Assembly (NCBI GenBank): GCA_002505775.1
Contig: DAVY01000026.1
Coordinates: forward strand, 4,722-43,336
Direction of reading: 5' to 3'
Origin: Euryarchaeota archaeon UBA130
Lineage (GTDB): Archaea; Thermoplasmatota; Poseidoniia; Poseidoniales; Thalassarchaeaceae
Length of the DNA: 38,615 nucleotides
The translations under genes and the position numbers were made by a program. Positions 1 to 8,673 of the stretch are shown one piece after another; position 1 is the first letter of the stretch, and each line of letters opens with the position of its first letter. Under the pieces are notes generated by a model that did no database searches, had not been told where the DNA came from, and was given only the letters and a program-made list of their open reading frames with translations.

Positions 1-2
1 TC

Positions 3-1070
3 GTTCATGGGGCTCGCCCGGGCCCAACAATTACTTTACTTGGAGCTGTTCATGGCAATGAACTGGTGGGGCCGTTAGCACTTACCTATCTGTCCGGGCC
101 CAATTTCATCGGAAGTGGAAAGGCAATCGATCCAGACGTCTTATCGGGAACAATTAGGATTGTTCCTATTGTCAATATGCCGGGTTACAAGATGAAGAGT
201 CGCTACATGCCCGACGGCAGGGATTTGAACAGATCATTCCCCGGAAAACCGGATAGTAACACTTCTTATCGGGTAGCGAACAGATTTTGGAAGGAGATAA
301 TTGCCGGAAGTGACTATGTTATCGACTTGCACACCGCAGCTGTGGGAAGGACAAACATGCCTCAGATTAGGGCTAATCTTGCTCATGCATCCAGTAATAA
401 AATAGCCAGATCGTTTGGAATTGAAGCAATCTTGGATAATGTCGGTCCCAAGGGCTCTCTCAGAAGAGTTACCAATGATGCCGACATAGCCTGCGTCACC
501 TTCGAGGGAGGAGGTCCAGACGAACTAGACCCAGAATCGGTACAGGTCTCTTTGTACGGAATACTAAATGTCCTGAGATCATTGAGAATGATTCCAGGGC
601 ATCCGAGCAGACCTAGCTTCAGGATCCTCGCATCCGGATCTCTATGGATTAGGTCTGATCAGGGTGGTTTACTGGATGTACTTGCGCCAGCTGGGAGCTT
701 CGTAGATGAGGGGGAGGTCGTCGCTACGGTGACTAACCCGGAGAGGCCATCTGAGTCTCATGACATTATATCCCCAACAAGGGGGCTGATAATTTGCTCT
801 GCGACTAATCCTTTCGTTACTGCTGGAACCCCTGTGGGGCATATTCTACCTGTCTCCAAAGGAGTTCAAACAATCAGGAAGAGACTCGATGAGGACGATT
901 GTTTGGTAATAAGCGGAGCTGATGGTGATCCGGTTTGGAGAGATGACGACGAAGTTGAGGACATTACCGTTGGAGGGGAGTGGTCCGGCGGAAATGTGGA
1001 CGCCGAGTGGTCAACAAACCCTCCAACAGATTCCGACGAAGAGGCTGCTGAATCAGACCCTTCTCAGTAA
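3..1070 (+). CDS. Succinylglutamate desuccinylase/aspartoacylase-family zinc deacylase (5' end outside window)
   Basis: A predicted zinc-dependent amidohydrolase of the AstE/AspA branch of the carboxypeptidase A-like fold, which removes acyl groups from acyl-amino acids. The open frame is already running at base 3, so the true start lies left of the window; the GTG at 66 is internal because the zinc-site motif H-G-N-E is encoded just before it (51-62). Further motifs are GRDLNRSFPG (substrate guanidinium/carboxylate binding), IDLHTA (third zinc ligand) and TFEGGGP (position of the catalytic Glu). The last 60 or so residues are very acidic, rich in D, E and S, and look like a disordered tail. 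The stop overlaps the end of the convergent protease gene by 7 bases. The exact substrate cannot be told: this family also contains many poorly characterised M14-like deacylases. Family confident, substrate unknown. Confidence 0.85.
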   Translation, partial: VHGARPGPTITLLGAVHGNELVGPLALTYLSGPNFIGSGKAIDPDVLSGTIRIVPIVNMPGYKMKSRYMPDGRDLNRSFPGKPDSNTSYRVANRFWKEIIAGSDYVIDLHTAAVGRTNMPQIRANLAHASSNKIARSFGIEAILDNVGPKGSLRRVTNDADIACVTFEGGGPDELDPESVQVSLYGILNVLRSLRMIPGHPSRPSFRILASGSLWIRSDQGGLLDVLAPAGSFVDEGEVVATVTNPERPSESHDIISPTRGLIICSATNPFVTAGTPVGHILPVSKGVQTIRKRLDEDDCLVISGADGDPVWRDDDEVEDITVGGEWSGGNVDAEWSTNPPTDSDEEAAESDPSQ

Positions 1071-4000
1071 CTACCTGGAGGTGGAGGTGGGGGGAAACTA
1101 CCCTCATCCAATCCCTGTTCGGATGGTGATGAGGAAGAAAAAGAGGACAGATCGGGAGCACTGGGTATGGCATACAATTCACTGTCATTAGAGGTGTAAT
1201 CTCTGCTAGATTCTGAGCCAACTTCTCGCGGACTGATCTGGTAGAACTCGTATGCCTCTCTTACCTTTCTTCTGTAGGAAATCTGAGATGTCAAAAGATA
1301 GGTAGCCCCTAAGAAAAGGGACAGAGATACAACAAAAGAAACTATTCCCAGCGGGGTTAGGATGTATGAAACCAATCTTTCAGCCAATGTGTCAGGCGTC
1401 TTTGAGATAATTACGTCAAAGCTCCAAGCAACCTCCGTTACCACCCCATTCTCGATTATTGAGGCAGATACTCTCTGCTCTCCACTGCCTCCTGAGCACA
1501 AATAAATCTCCAGATTCCCTACGGGGGAATCGCAATTGAGTTCAGGTATTGATATATTGTCTCCTGAGTAATTTCCATCTTCAGAAAAATAGAAGTCGCC
1601 AAATTTCCAAGAGACGCTATACTGCACCCCCTCTGGTATTGGTCCGATATCTAATTCCAGTGTCTGGTTTTTGCTGTACCATGTCACGATATCCGAATCT
1701 GAGGGAGAGGCGGAAAGATACGGCAGTCTTGAAACATCATCATCAACTAAATCGTTACAGTTGTCGTCGACACCATTCCAAGTCTCTATTGCTCCCGGAT
1801 AGACCGATTCGTCATTATCGTCGCAATCCTCGAAATCTAGATAGCCATCTTCGTCACTATCAAAATTGAACACTAGTGGGTCAGAACCGATGTCCAGGAT
1901 TTCATCACCATCGGAATAGCCATCGCTGTCAGTGTCGGATTGAATTGCAGATGTCATGTAGAGGTGGAACTCATCATAATCCTTCAGAAGATCCCCATCA
2001 GTATCGATTTCAAGGAAGTCTTCGTCTATAGATTCGTCACAATCATTGTCCTTTCCATCAAGTGACTCGGACAGATAACCTGCTCTTTCGGGGTCATTGT
2101 CATCACAGTCTTCGAACCAGTACTCGCCATCTCCGTCTTCATCAGGATCTGCCATGATCGGATCAGTCTTCGTGATACTGATTTCATACCCATCAGGTAA
2201 CCCGTCCCCATCAGTATCTCCGTCATAGGGATTCGTCGAGATATTATGGTATTCTTCATAATCACTTAGCTCATCTCCGTCTGTATCAATAAACTCGAAA
2301 CCATCGTCCATGACTTCGTCGCAGTCATTGTCAATTCCATCAAGAACCTCAATCAGACCGGGGGATCTGGAACTATCTTGGTCATCACAGTCTTGGAACC
2401 AATACCAACCATCTCCATCGTCATCAGAATCAGCGGAATTCGGGTCACTCCCAAAGGTTAGAACTTCGATTCCATCACTAAGTCCATCGTCATCAGAATC
2501 ACTGTCTAGATATTGTGTTTGATGTATGTGAAACTCCGGCCAATCCAGAAGACCATCCCCGTCTGAATCAGTGAAATTGAACCCCTCGTCTATTTGGGAG
2601 TCACAATTATCATCCACCCCATTCAGAGTTTCAGGCCTTCCCGGGTTTATCATCGGGTCCTGATCATCGCAATCATTGAAATGGTAGAAAAGGTCTCCGT
2701 CGTCATCTGGATCGAACAATAATGGATCACTGTCCCAGAAGTTCACTTCGACTCCATCTGATAGCCCATCGTTATCAGTGTCGCTCTGTAGTGGGTTGGT
2801 CCCGAGTGTCATTATCTCATCATAGTCGTTTATACCATCTAAATCAGAATCAGGAGACAATGGGTTGGTACTGTGGTTCATGACCTCTTCGTAGTCATTC
2901 AATCCATCGTCATCTGTATCGGGGTCATAGGGATCAGTCCCCCAAATCTCAGTCTCATTCACATCCTCCAATCCATCATCGTCATGATCCAAATCCGCAT
3001 CAGTCCCATGGAATATTAGCGACCAGTGATTCAAAGTACCATTATTTCCTACGTCCCCATCTCTAATTCTGAGTTGCCACTCCCCGAGGGAAGACTCATC
3101 CCAATGGTGAACTGTATTAAAGGTCCAATTGTCATAATCGTCTCCACTGTCGCTTCTTTCTTCTGCTAACCAAGATTCCTTTCCGGAGGGAGAAACAAGA
3201 ACAATCTCTAACTCTCCTCTGTAGTCATGCGAAATGTCAACAACCACATCCACACTCTCGATTGCCAGGTCATCTGTGACTGTAATGTTGAAATAATCCC
3301 ATCCAGATATCCCATCCCCCAGGTCAAAATTTGAATTCATCGGGCCAATACTGACGTTAACCTCGTCCTCAACAGTAGTCCAGTTGGAGGACATAGCAAC
3401 CGCTGCACTAGCATCTACGGCACCAAATCCGTATTTGTGAGATACATCATGGCCAGCGCCGTTTATTTCCCAAGAAGAATCTGAAGGGTCATTGACCCTC
3501 GCGGTGTTGACCAGAATATGTTGGACGTCCCTCCAAGTTAGATTTTGATTTGCCTCCAGCATCAGGGCGATTACCCCTGAGACGAGCGGAGTTGCACTAG
3601 AGGTACCGCCAAACGTGTCTGTCACATTTCCAGATGAATTATACCCACCCGATCCGACAATGTCGGTGGTTGTGATAGCCCCTCCATCTCCATTTGAATG
3701 AGCGGCAACCAAGATATTGGCCCCTGGTTCAGCATAATATGACTGTTCTCCGAGGTGAGTTATCGCTGTTACAGCAATCGTATATCTGCTGTTAGCATAA
3801 CCATCATAGTTCGAGTCATCATCATTTGTGAGGCCATTCCCTGCGGCCCATGTGATTATGTTTCCAAGACCATCTCTCCCTTGGAAGACGTCATTTTCGA
3901 ATGCTGCGGTCATGAGCGGCCCCGGGCCATCCAATATTCCCCCTGTGTCGCTGGGTCCCCATGAGTTGGAGTAAATGTCAATGTAGTCATTTTCATAGCT

Positions 4001-4804
4001 CAGAGCCTGAGACTCGTCGAAGTCGTTGATTGAGCATGCTATCAGTGTGGATCCTGCCAAACTCGCCCCAAAGGCCGCGCCCGAGACATAAATCGAATTG
4101 TTACCAGTAGCTCCTGCTACTCCTGCGGCCGCAGTTCCATGACCATCGAAACTCAGCGGGGTCGGGTCAGAGTCATCATTACACCAATCATATGAAGCTG
4201 ATTGGTCATAGTTGGGCGCTATATCTGGATGAGATATATCCAGTCCATCGTCGACTATGCTGATTACGACGCCAGAGCCATTGTATGAGTCCCAAGCACC
4301 AGTTAGGTTAGCGTCTTCTCCGGATAGCCCACCAGTCTGACCACTATTTTCTAGGTGCCACTGAGATCCGAATTCTGGGTCATTGGGATAGAATTTCTTT
4401 GTATGTTCCATCTTGATTACTGGAGAGAAACTCTCGATTTCTCCAATCTCCATGGCTTTGGTGAGACTCTCTATTGCTTTACCACCGTCTTCCATCTCCC
4501 AGATGTAGGACCCCGGCAATACCTTGGTCTCAAAACTTGAGATCGGATTAGAGAGAGATTTGGTGTGTTCATTCAGGGGAATTCCGGTTACAATGAGCCA
4601 CTCCTTGGTGCTTAATATCTCGTCCTGTGAGTAACGTGATATGTCCTCAGCTCTATCAAATGCGAGCTGGACCGGAATCGAGTAACTTTCCATTATCGAA
4701 GAAGACTCGGAATTTTCTATCCGATCTCGCTCGTATTCGCCTGAAACAATCCCCGAAAATGGGGACAGAACAACAATCAGGACGATAGCGACTGCGTACC
4801 GCAT
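1064..4804 (-). CDS. Membrane-anchored, secreted subtilisin/kexin-like serine protease with P-domain and calcium-binding repeats
   Basis: A 1246-residue exported protease. Order: signal peptide (1-22), propeptide-like region (to about 140), S8 catalytic domain (about 145-470), P-domain (about 480-600), acidic repeats (about 605-1025), a beta-rich region, one membrane helix (about 1144-1171), then a short cytosolic tail ending in a run of six prolines. The catalytic triad is visible as Asp185 (in IVDDGLD), His222 (in DGHGTA) and Ser402 (in GGTSSATP), with the oxyanion Asn323 in AAGNG. Kexin-type proteases need the P-domain for folding, and the pairing here is the kexin/furin architecture. The repeats alternate thrombospondin type-3-like D-x-D-x-DGL units with four DCDD...DNC units like those in MopE-type metal-binding proteins. 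The tail topology places the protease outside the cell. It probably digests environmental protein or processes surface proteins. Start ATG has a TATA-like box 26 bases upstream. Confidence 0.9.
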   Translation of the reverse strand: MRYAVAIVLIVVLSPFSGIVSGEYERDRIENSESSSIMESYSIPVQLAFDRAEDISRYSQDEILSTKEWLIVTGIPLNEHTKSLSNPISSFETKVLPGSYIWEMEDGGKAIESLTKAMEIGEIESFSPVIKMEHTKKFYPNDPEFGSQWHLENSGQTGGLSGEDANLTGAWDSYNGSGVVISIVDDGLDISHPDIAPNYDQSASYDWCNDDSDPTPLSFDGHGTAAAGVAGATGNNSIYVSGAAFGASLAGSTLIACSINDFDESQALSYENDYIDIYSNSWGPSDTGGILDGPGPLMTAAFENDVFQGRDGLGNIITWAAGNGLTNDDDSNYDGYANSRYTIAVTAITHLGEQSYYAEPGANILVAAHSNGDGGAITTTDIVGSGGYNSSGNVTDTFGGTSSATPLVSGVIALMLEANQNLTWRDVQHILVNTARVNDPSDSSWEINGAGHDVSHKYGFGAVDASAAVAMSSNWTTVEDEVNVSIGPMNSNFDLGDGISGWDYFNITVTDDLAIESVDVVVDISHDYRGELEIVLVSPSGKESWLAEERSDSGDDYDNWTFNTVHHWDESSLGEWQLRIRDGDVGNNGTLNHWSLIFHGTDADLDHDDDGLEDVNETEIWGTDPYDPDTDDDGLNDYEEVMNHSTNPLSPDSDLDGINDYDEIMTLGTNPLQSDTDNDGLSDGVEVNFWDSDPLLFDPDDDGDLFYHFNDCDDQDPMINPGRPETLNGVDDNCDSQIDEGFNFTDSDGDGLLDWPEFHIHQTQYLDSDSDDDGLSDGIEVLTFGSDPNSADSDDDGDGWYWFQDCDDQDSSRSPGLIEVLDGIDNDCDEVMDDGFEFIDTDGDELSDYEEYHNISTNPYDGDTDGDGLPDGYEISITKTDPIMADPDEDGDGEYWFEDCDDNDPERAGYLSESLDGKDNDCDESIDEDFLEIDTDGDLLKDYDEFHLYMTSAIQSDTDSDGYSDGDEILDIGSDPLVFNFDSDEDGYLDFEDCDDNDESVYPGAIETWNGVDDNCNDLVDDDVSRLPYLSASPSDSDIVTWYSKNQTLELDIGPIPEGVQYSVSWKFGDFYFSEDGNYSGDNISIPELNCDSPVGNLEIYLCSGGSGEQRVSASIIENGVVTEVAWSFDVIISKTPDTLAERLVSYILTPLGIVSFVVSLSLFLGATYLLTSQISYRRKVREAYEFYQISPREVGSESSRDYTSNDSELYAIPSAPDLSSFSSSSPSEQGLDEGSFPPPPPPGSY
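1730..2989 (-). repeat. Asp-rich calcium-binding repeat array inside the protease
   Basis: About 420 codons (residues about 606-1025) built from two interleaved unit types. One is the thrombospondin type-3-like unit (D-S-D-x-DG-x-x-D then a short hydrophobic strand and DP or NP). The other is a cysteine-containing unit with DCDD, then about 20 residues, then GxDNDC or GxDDNC, seen four times. Such Asp/Asn loops bind calcium in known families. The array forms a stiff, calcium-dependent stalk between the catalytic part and the membrane helix (inferred). Confidence 0.8.
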
Positions 4805-4826
4805 GATACCACTCGCCGAACCAAGA

Positions 4827-4832
4827 CATATA
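4827..4832 (-). promoter_or_regulatory. TATA-like box of the protease gene
   Basis: TATATG on the minus strand, centred about 26 bases before the ATG at 4804. This spacing is what an archaeal TATA box shows when the transcript starts at the start codon (leaderless). No clear ribosome binding site lies between the two, which agrees. Confidence 0.5.
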
Positions 4833-4862
4833 GCCGTTCGTAATCGCCGTTAGCAACTTGAC

Positions 4863-6122
4863 TCATCGACTCTGGTTGAATTTGGAGATTTCAGCATGTA
4901 CCTCAGAGTCGGTCATTAGCCTTCTTTGTGACTTTGCAATATCGAAAAGAGCCTCTACCAATTCTCCTGTGACCTCATACCCGTTCTGCCTTAGCCACCA
5001 TGTGATGTTGGACCTTCCACTCATGTGCCCTATTCGAATAACCTGGCTCAGTCCGTAGTCTCCGGCAGGTACTCCAGAGTATACTCTATCTGCAAGCCAG
5101 TGATCTCCCTTTTCCATTGCCTTGACAACTGCACTTGCATGAACTCCAGTGCCAGTCTCAAACGCATCTTCTCCAAAAACCGGATAGTTTCTGGGGAGGG
5201 ATACACCAACATATTCGTGAGCCTTGTTCATATATTCACTTAGAGATGTGAGGTCATTATTTATCACTCCCATCAGACTCAAATTCACCAGTGTCTGATC
5301 AATGGGCGCGTTACCGGATCTTTCTCCGACGCCTAGTGCAGTACCATGAATAACATCAGCTCCGGCTTCATATGCCGCCAGATTGTTTGCAACTCCAAGA
5401 CCCCTGTCTTGATGACCATGCCAGTTTACTTCAATATCCCTCCTCTTGAATCCAGAGTCAGGAATCACTTCTTCCTGAATGAAACCAAGCAACTTTCTGA
5501 CGCCGTTAGGAGTCACATGTCCACAGGTATCACAGACACATATCCTATCTGCCCCTAGCTCCATTGCTCTAGTGTAGACTTTTTTGATGTCGTCAGGCTT
5601 ACTTCGAGTAGTGTCCTCCGTGACGAACATAACTGGTATGTCATTGCCAACCGCAAAGGAAACGGCCGACTCAGCTGTGGACATTATCCTGTCCATGGTC
5701 CAACCTTCAGCATATTGCCTGATAGGGCTGGTCCCGAGGAAAGCACTAGCCTGAATCTGACGCTCATGTTTCGATTGCAAGTCCACCAATGGCTCAATAT
5801 CCGTTACCAAGGTCCTAACTGCACATCCCGGACGGAGCGAGTACCCCATCTCGCCCATGTGTACAAGCATCGAGTCAATGTGGTTTATGTGATGGGGGCC
5901 TGCACCTGGAAGCCCGAGGTCAACCTTCTGTATCCCCAGTTTCTCCATATAATCAATAAGCTCTATTTTCTGACTGATCGTAGGATTAACCGCACTAGGG
6001 CTCTGTAGCCCGTCTCTGAGGGTCTCATCATCGAACCAAAGCCCATGAGGGTGTTTAGAAGAATCCCTGGAAATCTCGTAATCAATGGTGTTCCAATCGA
6101 AGATTAGCTCCTTCTCCTCCAT
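4863..6122 (-). CDS. 2-Isopropylmalate/homocitrate synthase-type acyltransferase (HMGL-like TIM barrel)
   Basis: A 419-residue enzyme of the family that condenses acetyl-CoA with a 2-oxo acid (2-isopropylmalate, homocitrate or citramalate synthase). Signatures are DDETLRDGLQSP near the start (divalent metal Asp and catalytic Arg), WHGHQDRGLG (metal-binding HxH), CDTCGHVTPNG and GVGERSGNAP. The region after about residue 330 matches the subdomain linker, and there is no room for the C-terminal regulatory (LeuA dimer) domain of classical leucine-inhibited synthases, so it is probably not feedback controlled that way. A start nine codons earlier would use TTG; the ATG at 6122 is preferred because AGGTGG lies just upstream. 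The 2-oxo acid specificity cannot be read from sequence alone. The neighbours are heme A genes, not leucine or lysine genes, so context does not decide it. Confidence 0.85.
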   Translation of the reverse strand: MEEKELIFDWNTIDYEISRDSSKHPHGLWFDDETLRDGLQSPSAVNPTISQKIELIDYMEKLGIQKVDLGLPGAGPHHINHIDSMLVHMGEMGYSLRPGCAVRTLVTDIEPLVDLQSKHERQIQASAFLGTSPIRQYAEGWTMDRIMSTAESAVSFAVGNDIPVMFVTEDTTRSKPDDIKKVYTRAMELGADRICVCDTCGHVTPNGVRKLLGFIQEEVIPDSGFKRRDIEVNWHGHQDRGLGVANNLAAYEAGADVIHGTALGVGERSGNAPIDQTLVNLSLMGVINNDLTSLSEYMNKAHEYVGVSLPRNYPVFGEDAFETGTGVHASAVVKAMEKGDHWLADRVYSGVPAGDYGLSQVIRIGHMSGRSNITWWLRQNGYEVTGELVEALFDIAKSQRRLMTDSEVHAEISKFNQSR

Positions 6123-6191
6123 CGCACCACCTACCTGTTCGCTCTGCAACTAACTACCAAGTGCTTGAATCCATCGGGAGCGGAAGGTCAG

Positions 6192-7253
6192 TCAGTCGAC
6201 ACCCTCCATTCTGTTTCTGCTCTCATACTCTAGCTTGAAAATCAAAACTCCGCAAATCAATATCCCAGCGCCGACGCCCATAAAATCCCACCCAGATGAG
6301 ACTAGGAGCAAGAAAAACATCGCTAGGAATGCCAATGAGAAATAAAACGACCGTGCTGCAGTCGGCATCCGCCCACTTCCGTCTAGTCCCTCATGAATAT
6401 CTATTCTCCAGACAGTCGAGGCATACCACATGCTCAGGAGCAAACAAGACAATCTCAGGGCGTGGTATGCCCTATCTCCATCATCGAGATTACCGTTTGC
6501 TATTGGTGAGTAAAACGATGCCAAAATCAGAAGAATTGAGTATACTTTCATCTCAGATAATGTTCTGGCGTTTCCTTTTACATTTGGTAGCATGGGCACT
6601 CCCACTTCCCCGTATTCCTTCGACCTGTAAAGTGCGAGTGCCCAGAAATGAGGGGGCGTCCACAAGAATATGATCAGAAACATCAGCCATGGCATAGAAC
6701 TGCCTAAATCTGTAACTGAGGAGATTGCAGACTCGACTGACTCCGTTGATATTCCAAGAGAGTCATCAGAGGCAGACCACCCAACCAAGGGCGGTGTTGA
6801 ACCAGCTATCCCCCCTATCACAATATTCTGAGACGTGGTTCTTTTCAACCAAATACTGTATATGAACACATAGAATAGCACACTAAATGCCGCCCAGAAA
6901 GCTGCAACAGAATTAGACATTAAGAAGAGCCACAAAGTCCCGATCATAGAAATTGAAACTCCAAAAACTAATGCGCTTGAAGGAGATATTTCCCCCATAG
7001 GGATTGGCCTACCAGAAGTTCTTGTCATCAGTGGGTCGATATCGCGATCATACCACATGTTGATTGAATTGGCGCCTCCTGCTGTTAGAAAACCTCCAAT
7101 CAATACTACAATTATTGTCCAGGCAGTATCTTTCGTAAGGCCTCCACCTTCGAGTAAATCATGTGAAATAACGGCAAGAATGCCGGTAATTTGTAAGAGA
7201 ATGACTACTTTAGGCTTGGTTAGAGTGAGGTAACTACCAATTTTTCCGCTCAT
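6192..7253 (-). CDS. ctaB: Protoheme IX farnesyltransferase (heme O synthase)
   Basis: A polytopic UbiA-superfamily prenyltransferase that adds a farnesyl group to protoheme, giving heme O, the first step toward heme A for cytochrome oxidases. The diagnostic first Asp motif is N65-x3-D69-x3-D73 followed by MTRTSGRPIP, and a second conserved block reads NIVIGGIAGSTPPLVGW. About eight or nine hydrophobic helices are present, and the length of 353 residues is usual with a slightly long C terminus. ATG at 7253 is chosen over a TTG one codon earlier; GGTGG lies upstream. The gene begins 8 bases after the ctaA stop, so ctaA-ctaB form a transcription unit that carries out both heme A steps in order. 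Confidence 0.93.
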   Translation of the reverse strand: MSGKIGSYLTLTKPKVVILLQITGILAVISHDLLEGGGLTKDTAWTIIVVLIGGFLTAGGANSINMWYDRDIDPLMTRTSGRPIPMGEISPSSALVFGVSISMIGTLWLFLMSNSVAAFWAAFSVLFYVFIYSIWLKRTTSQNIVIGGIAGSTPPLVGWSASDDSLGISTESVESAISSVTDLGSSMPWLMFLIIFLWTPPHFWALALYRSKEYGEVGVPMLPNVKGNARTLSEMKVYSILLILASFYSPIANGNLDDGDRAYHALRLSCLLLSMWYASTVWRIDIHEGLDGSGRMPTAARSFYFSLAFLAMFFLLLVSSGWDFMGVGAGILICGVLIFKLEYESRNRMEGVD

Positions 7254-7261
7254 CAATCCAC

Positions 7262-8311
7262 CTAATCTTCAACAGTAATACTCGCTCCTCTGGGAGAGGA
7301 CATAACTGTAACTCCGAGCCAAGCGGTGGCAAGAACAGTGAATGATACCGTTGCGACCATCAGGTGCGCTAGCGACAGGTACTCTGAGAAACTACCGGAA
7401 TCCCATGATATGACGTAGGAAGCCCCCAGTAATCCATTCGCGAAGTATGTGGCAGTTGACGCCCAAACCCAGTTTCTCAGAGTGATACCACTTTGCCCAT
7501 CCTGGCAATCTCTCCATATCTTGTATGAGCAGAATGCGAGCATCGCTCCAACTATGCTTACTAACCATCTGTGAACAATCTGGGATTGTAACTCCCAGTT
7601 TTCGATGTTCTGGACTAACTTACCGTTGCACAGGGGCCATGAGTCCAGCATCCCATCTACTCCGCACCCATAGTTAGCACCAGGTGTCGTGGAGACATAA
7701 ACTCCAGAAAATAGGGTAATTAGAGTTGATATTGACAGGATTCCAACCAATTTCCTCCATTTCATCCCAATCAGGGGATCAAAGCTTATCCAATCCGGAA
7801 GCTCATCCTCATCTCGCCTTATCTCCATCCAAAGCCAAATTAGTGAAATTAGGAAGGCCATGGCAGATCCAAGATGTATGGCTACACTCCAATTCTCATT
7901 ATCCATTTTTACGGTGAGCCAACCAATCGCCCCTTGCCACAAAATCAGTCCCAATGCCAGACTCGAGACTCCCTTAACTCGGGGGCTCGTCCAAGTCTCT
8001 TTCCTGACTAGTAGCCAGTTTAGGACCACCAGTGGGCCCACAAAGGCTCCCGCTAGTAGTCTGTGGAACCATTCTGTAAATATTTGGAACGATGAATACC
8101 TGTGTCCGGAACCTCTGGAATCTGCCTCATCAGGATTTTCTTCCCACCATTCCCCCTGTTCTTCCTCTGAGATATCAAATCCCCAAGTCCCAAAGCAAGT
8201 TGGCCAATCGGGACAAGATTCGCCAGCATCATAGATTCTTATCATCCCGCCCATTGAAATCACTAGGATTGTAAGCACAATCAAAACTTCAGTAGCCCTT
8301 CTGGGACTCAC
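7262..8311 (-). CDS. ctaA: Heme A synthase
   Basis: Integral membrane heme A synthase (CtaA/Cox15 family), which oxidises the C8 methyl of heme O to a formyl group. It has eight hydrophobic helices in 349 residues, a twofold repeat, and the expected histidines in the helices: HRLLAGAFVG, HLGSAMAF, HRWLVSIVGA and HLMVATVSF. Each half carries a cysteine pair in an outer loop (ESCPDWPTCFG and YGCGVDGMLDSWPLC), as in the bacterial and archaeal enzymes where the first pair affects activity. The start is GTG at 8311. It sits directly upstream of ctaB and downstream of rpoK with 31 bases between. Together with ctaB this implies a heme-A terminal oxidase encoded elsewhere. Confidence 0.92.
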   Translation of the reverse strand: MSPRRATEVLIVLTILVISMGGMIRIYDAGESCPDWPTCFGTWGFDISEEEQGEWWEENPDEADSRGSGHRYSSFQIFTEWFHRLLAGAFVGPLVVLNWLLVRKETWTSPRVKGVSSLALGLILWQGAIGWLTVKMDNENWSVAIHLGSAMAFLISLIWLWMEIRRDEDELPDWISFDPLIGMKWRKLVGILSISTLITLFSGVYVSTTPGANYGCGVDGMLDSWPLCNGKLVQNIENWELQSQIVHRWLVSIVGAMLAFCSYKIWRDCQDGQSGITLRNWVWASTATYFANGLLGASYVISWDSGSFSEYLSLAHLMVATVSFTVLATAWLGVTVMSSPRGASITVED

Positions 8312-8342
8312 CGAAGATGTCAGGGGATCACCTCTTGAGAAT

Positions 8343-8630
8343 TCACTCTTCTTCTAGGTGCGGGTCCACATCTATAGGTATGCGTTCCTGCTCGTATTCT
8401 AAGGTAGCTATCTTCATTGGGTCAAGAACTACTCTCTCCTTTGCCTCGTCAACCCCGTATAGTTGAACTAACTCGTCATTGAATTTCTCCCGAAGCTCGT
8501 TTTCTGTTACATACAGAGGGGCTCCCATGCTAATCTGAAGTGCTCTAGCTCCTATAATTCGGGCCTTTTCAAATCTTGTGTGGTGTCTAAGGGGCTTAAC
8601 CATCGGCCGACCGACCCGAGTCTCCCACAT
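8343..8630 (-). CDS. rpoK: DNA-directed RNA polymerase subunit K (Rpb6/omega homologue)
   Basis: A 95-residue small subunit of archaeal RNA polymerase, equivalent to Rpb6 and bacterial omega, which clamps the largest subunit and helps assembly. The hallmark core TRFEKARIIGARALQISMGAP is intact, followed by a short acidic C terminus. ATG at 8630 is used; an internal ATG nine codons later just before the conserved core is an alternative. The gene lies between thiolase and ctaA on the same strand with short spacers, an unusual place, since in many archaea rpoK sits in a ribosomal-protein neighbourhood. Confidence 0.92.
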   Translation of the reverse strand: MWETRVGRPMVKPLRHHTRFEKARIIGARALQISMGAPLYVTENELREKFNDELVQLYGVDEAKERVVLDPMKIATLEYEQERIPIDVDPHLEEE

Positions 8631-8673
8631 AAGCCCTCTTACTCATATTCTCCTTACTGGAGCAGGAAAACTC

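Noticed and set aside
1730..2989. CRISPR-like array in the repetitive Asp-rich region
   Set aside because: Repeats are degenerate, in frame and coding for calcium-binding motifs; no constant-length spacers.
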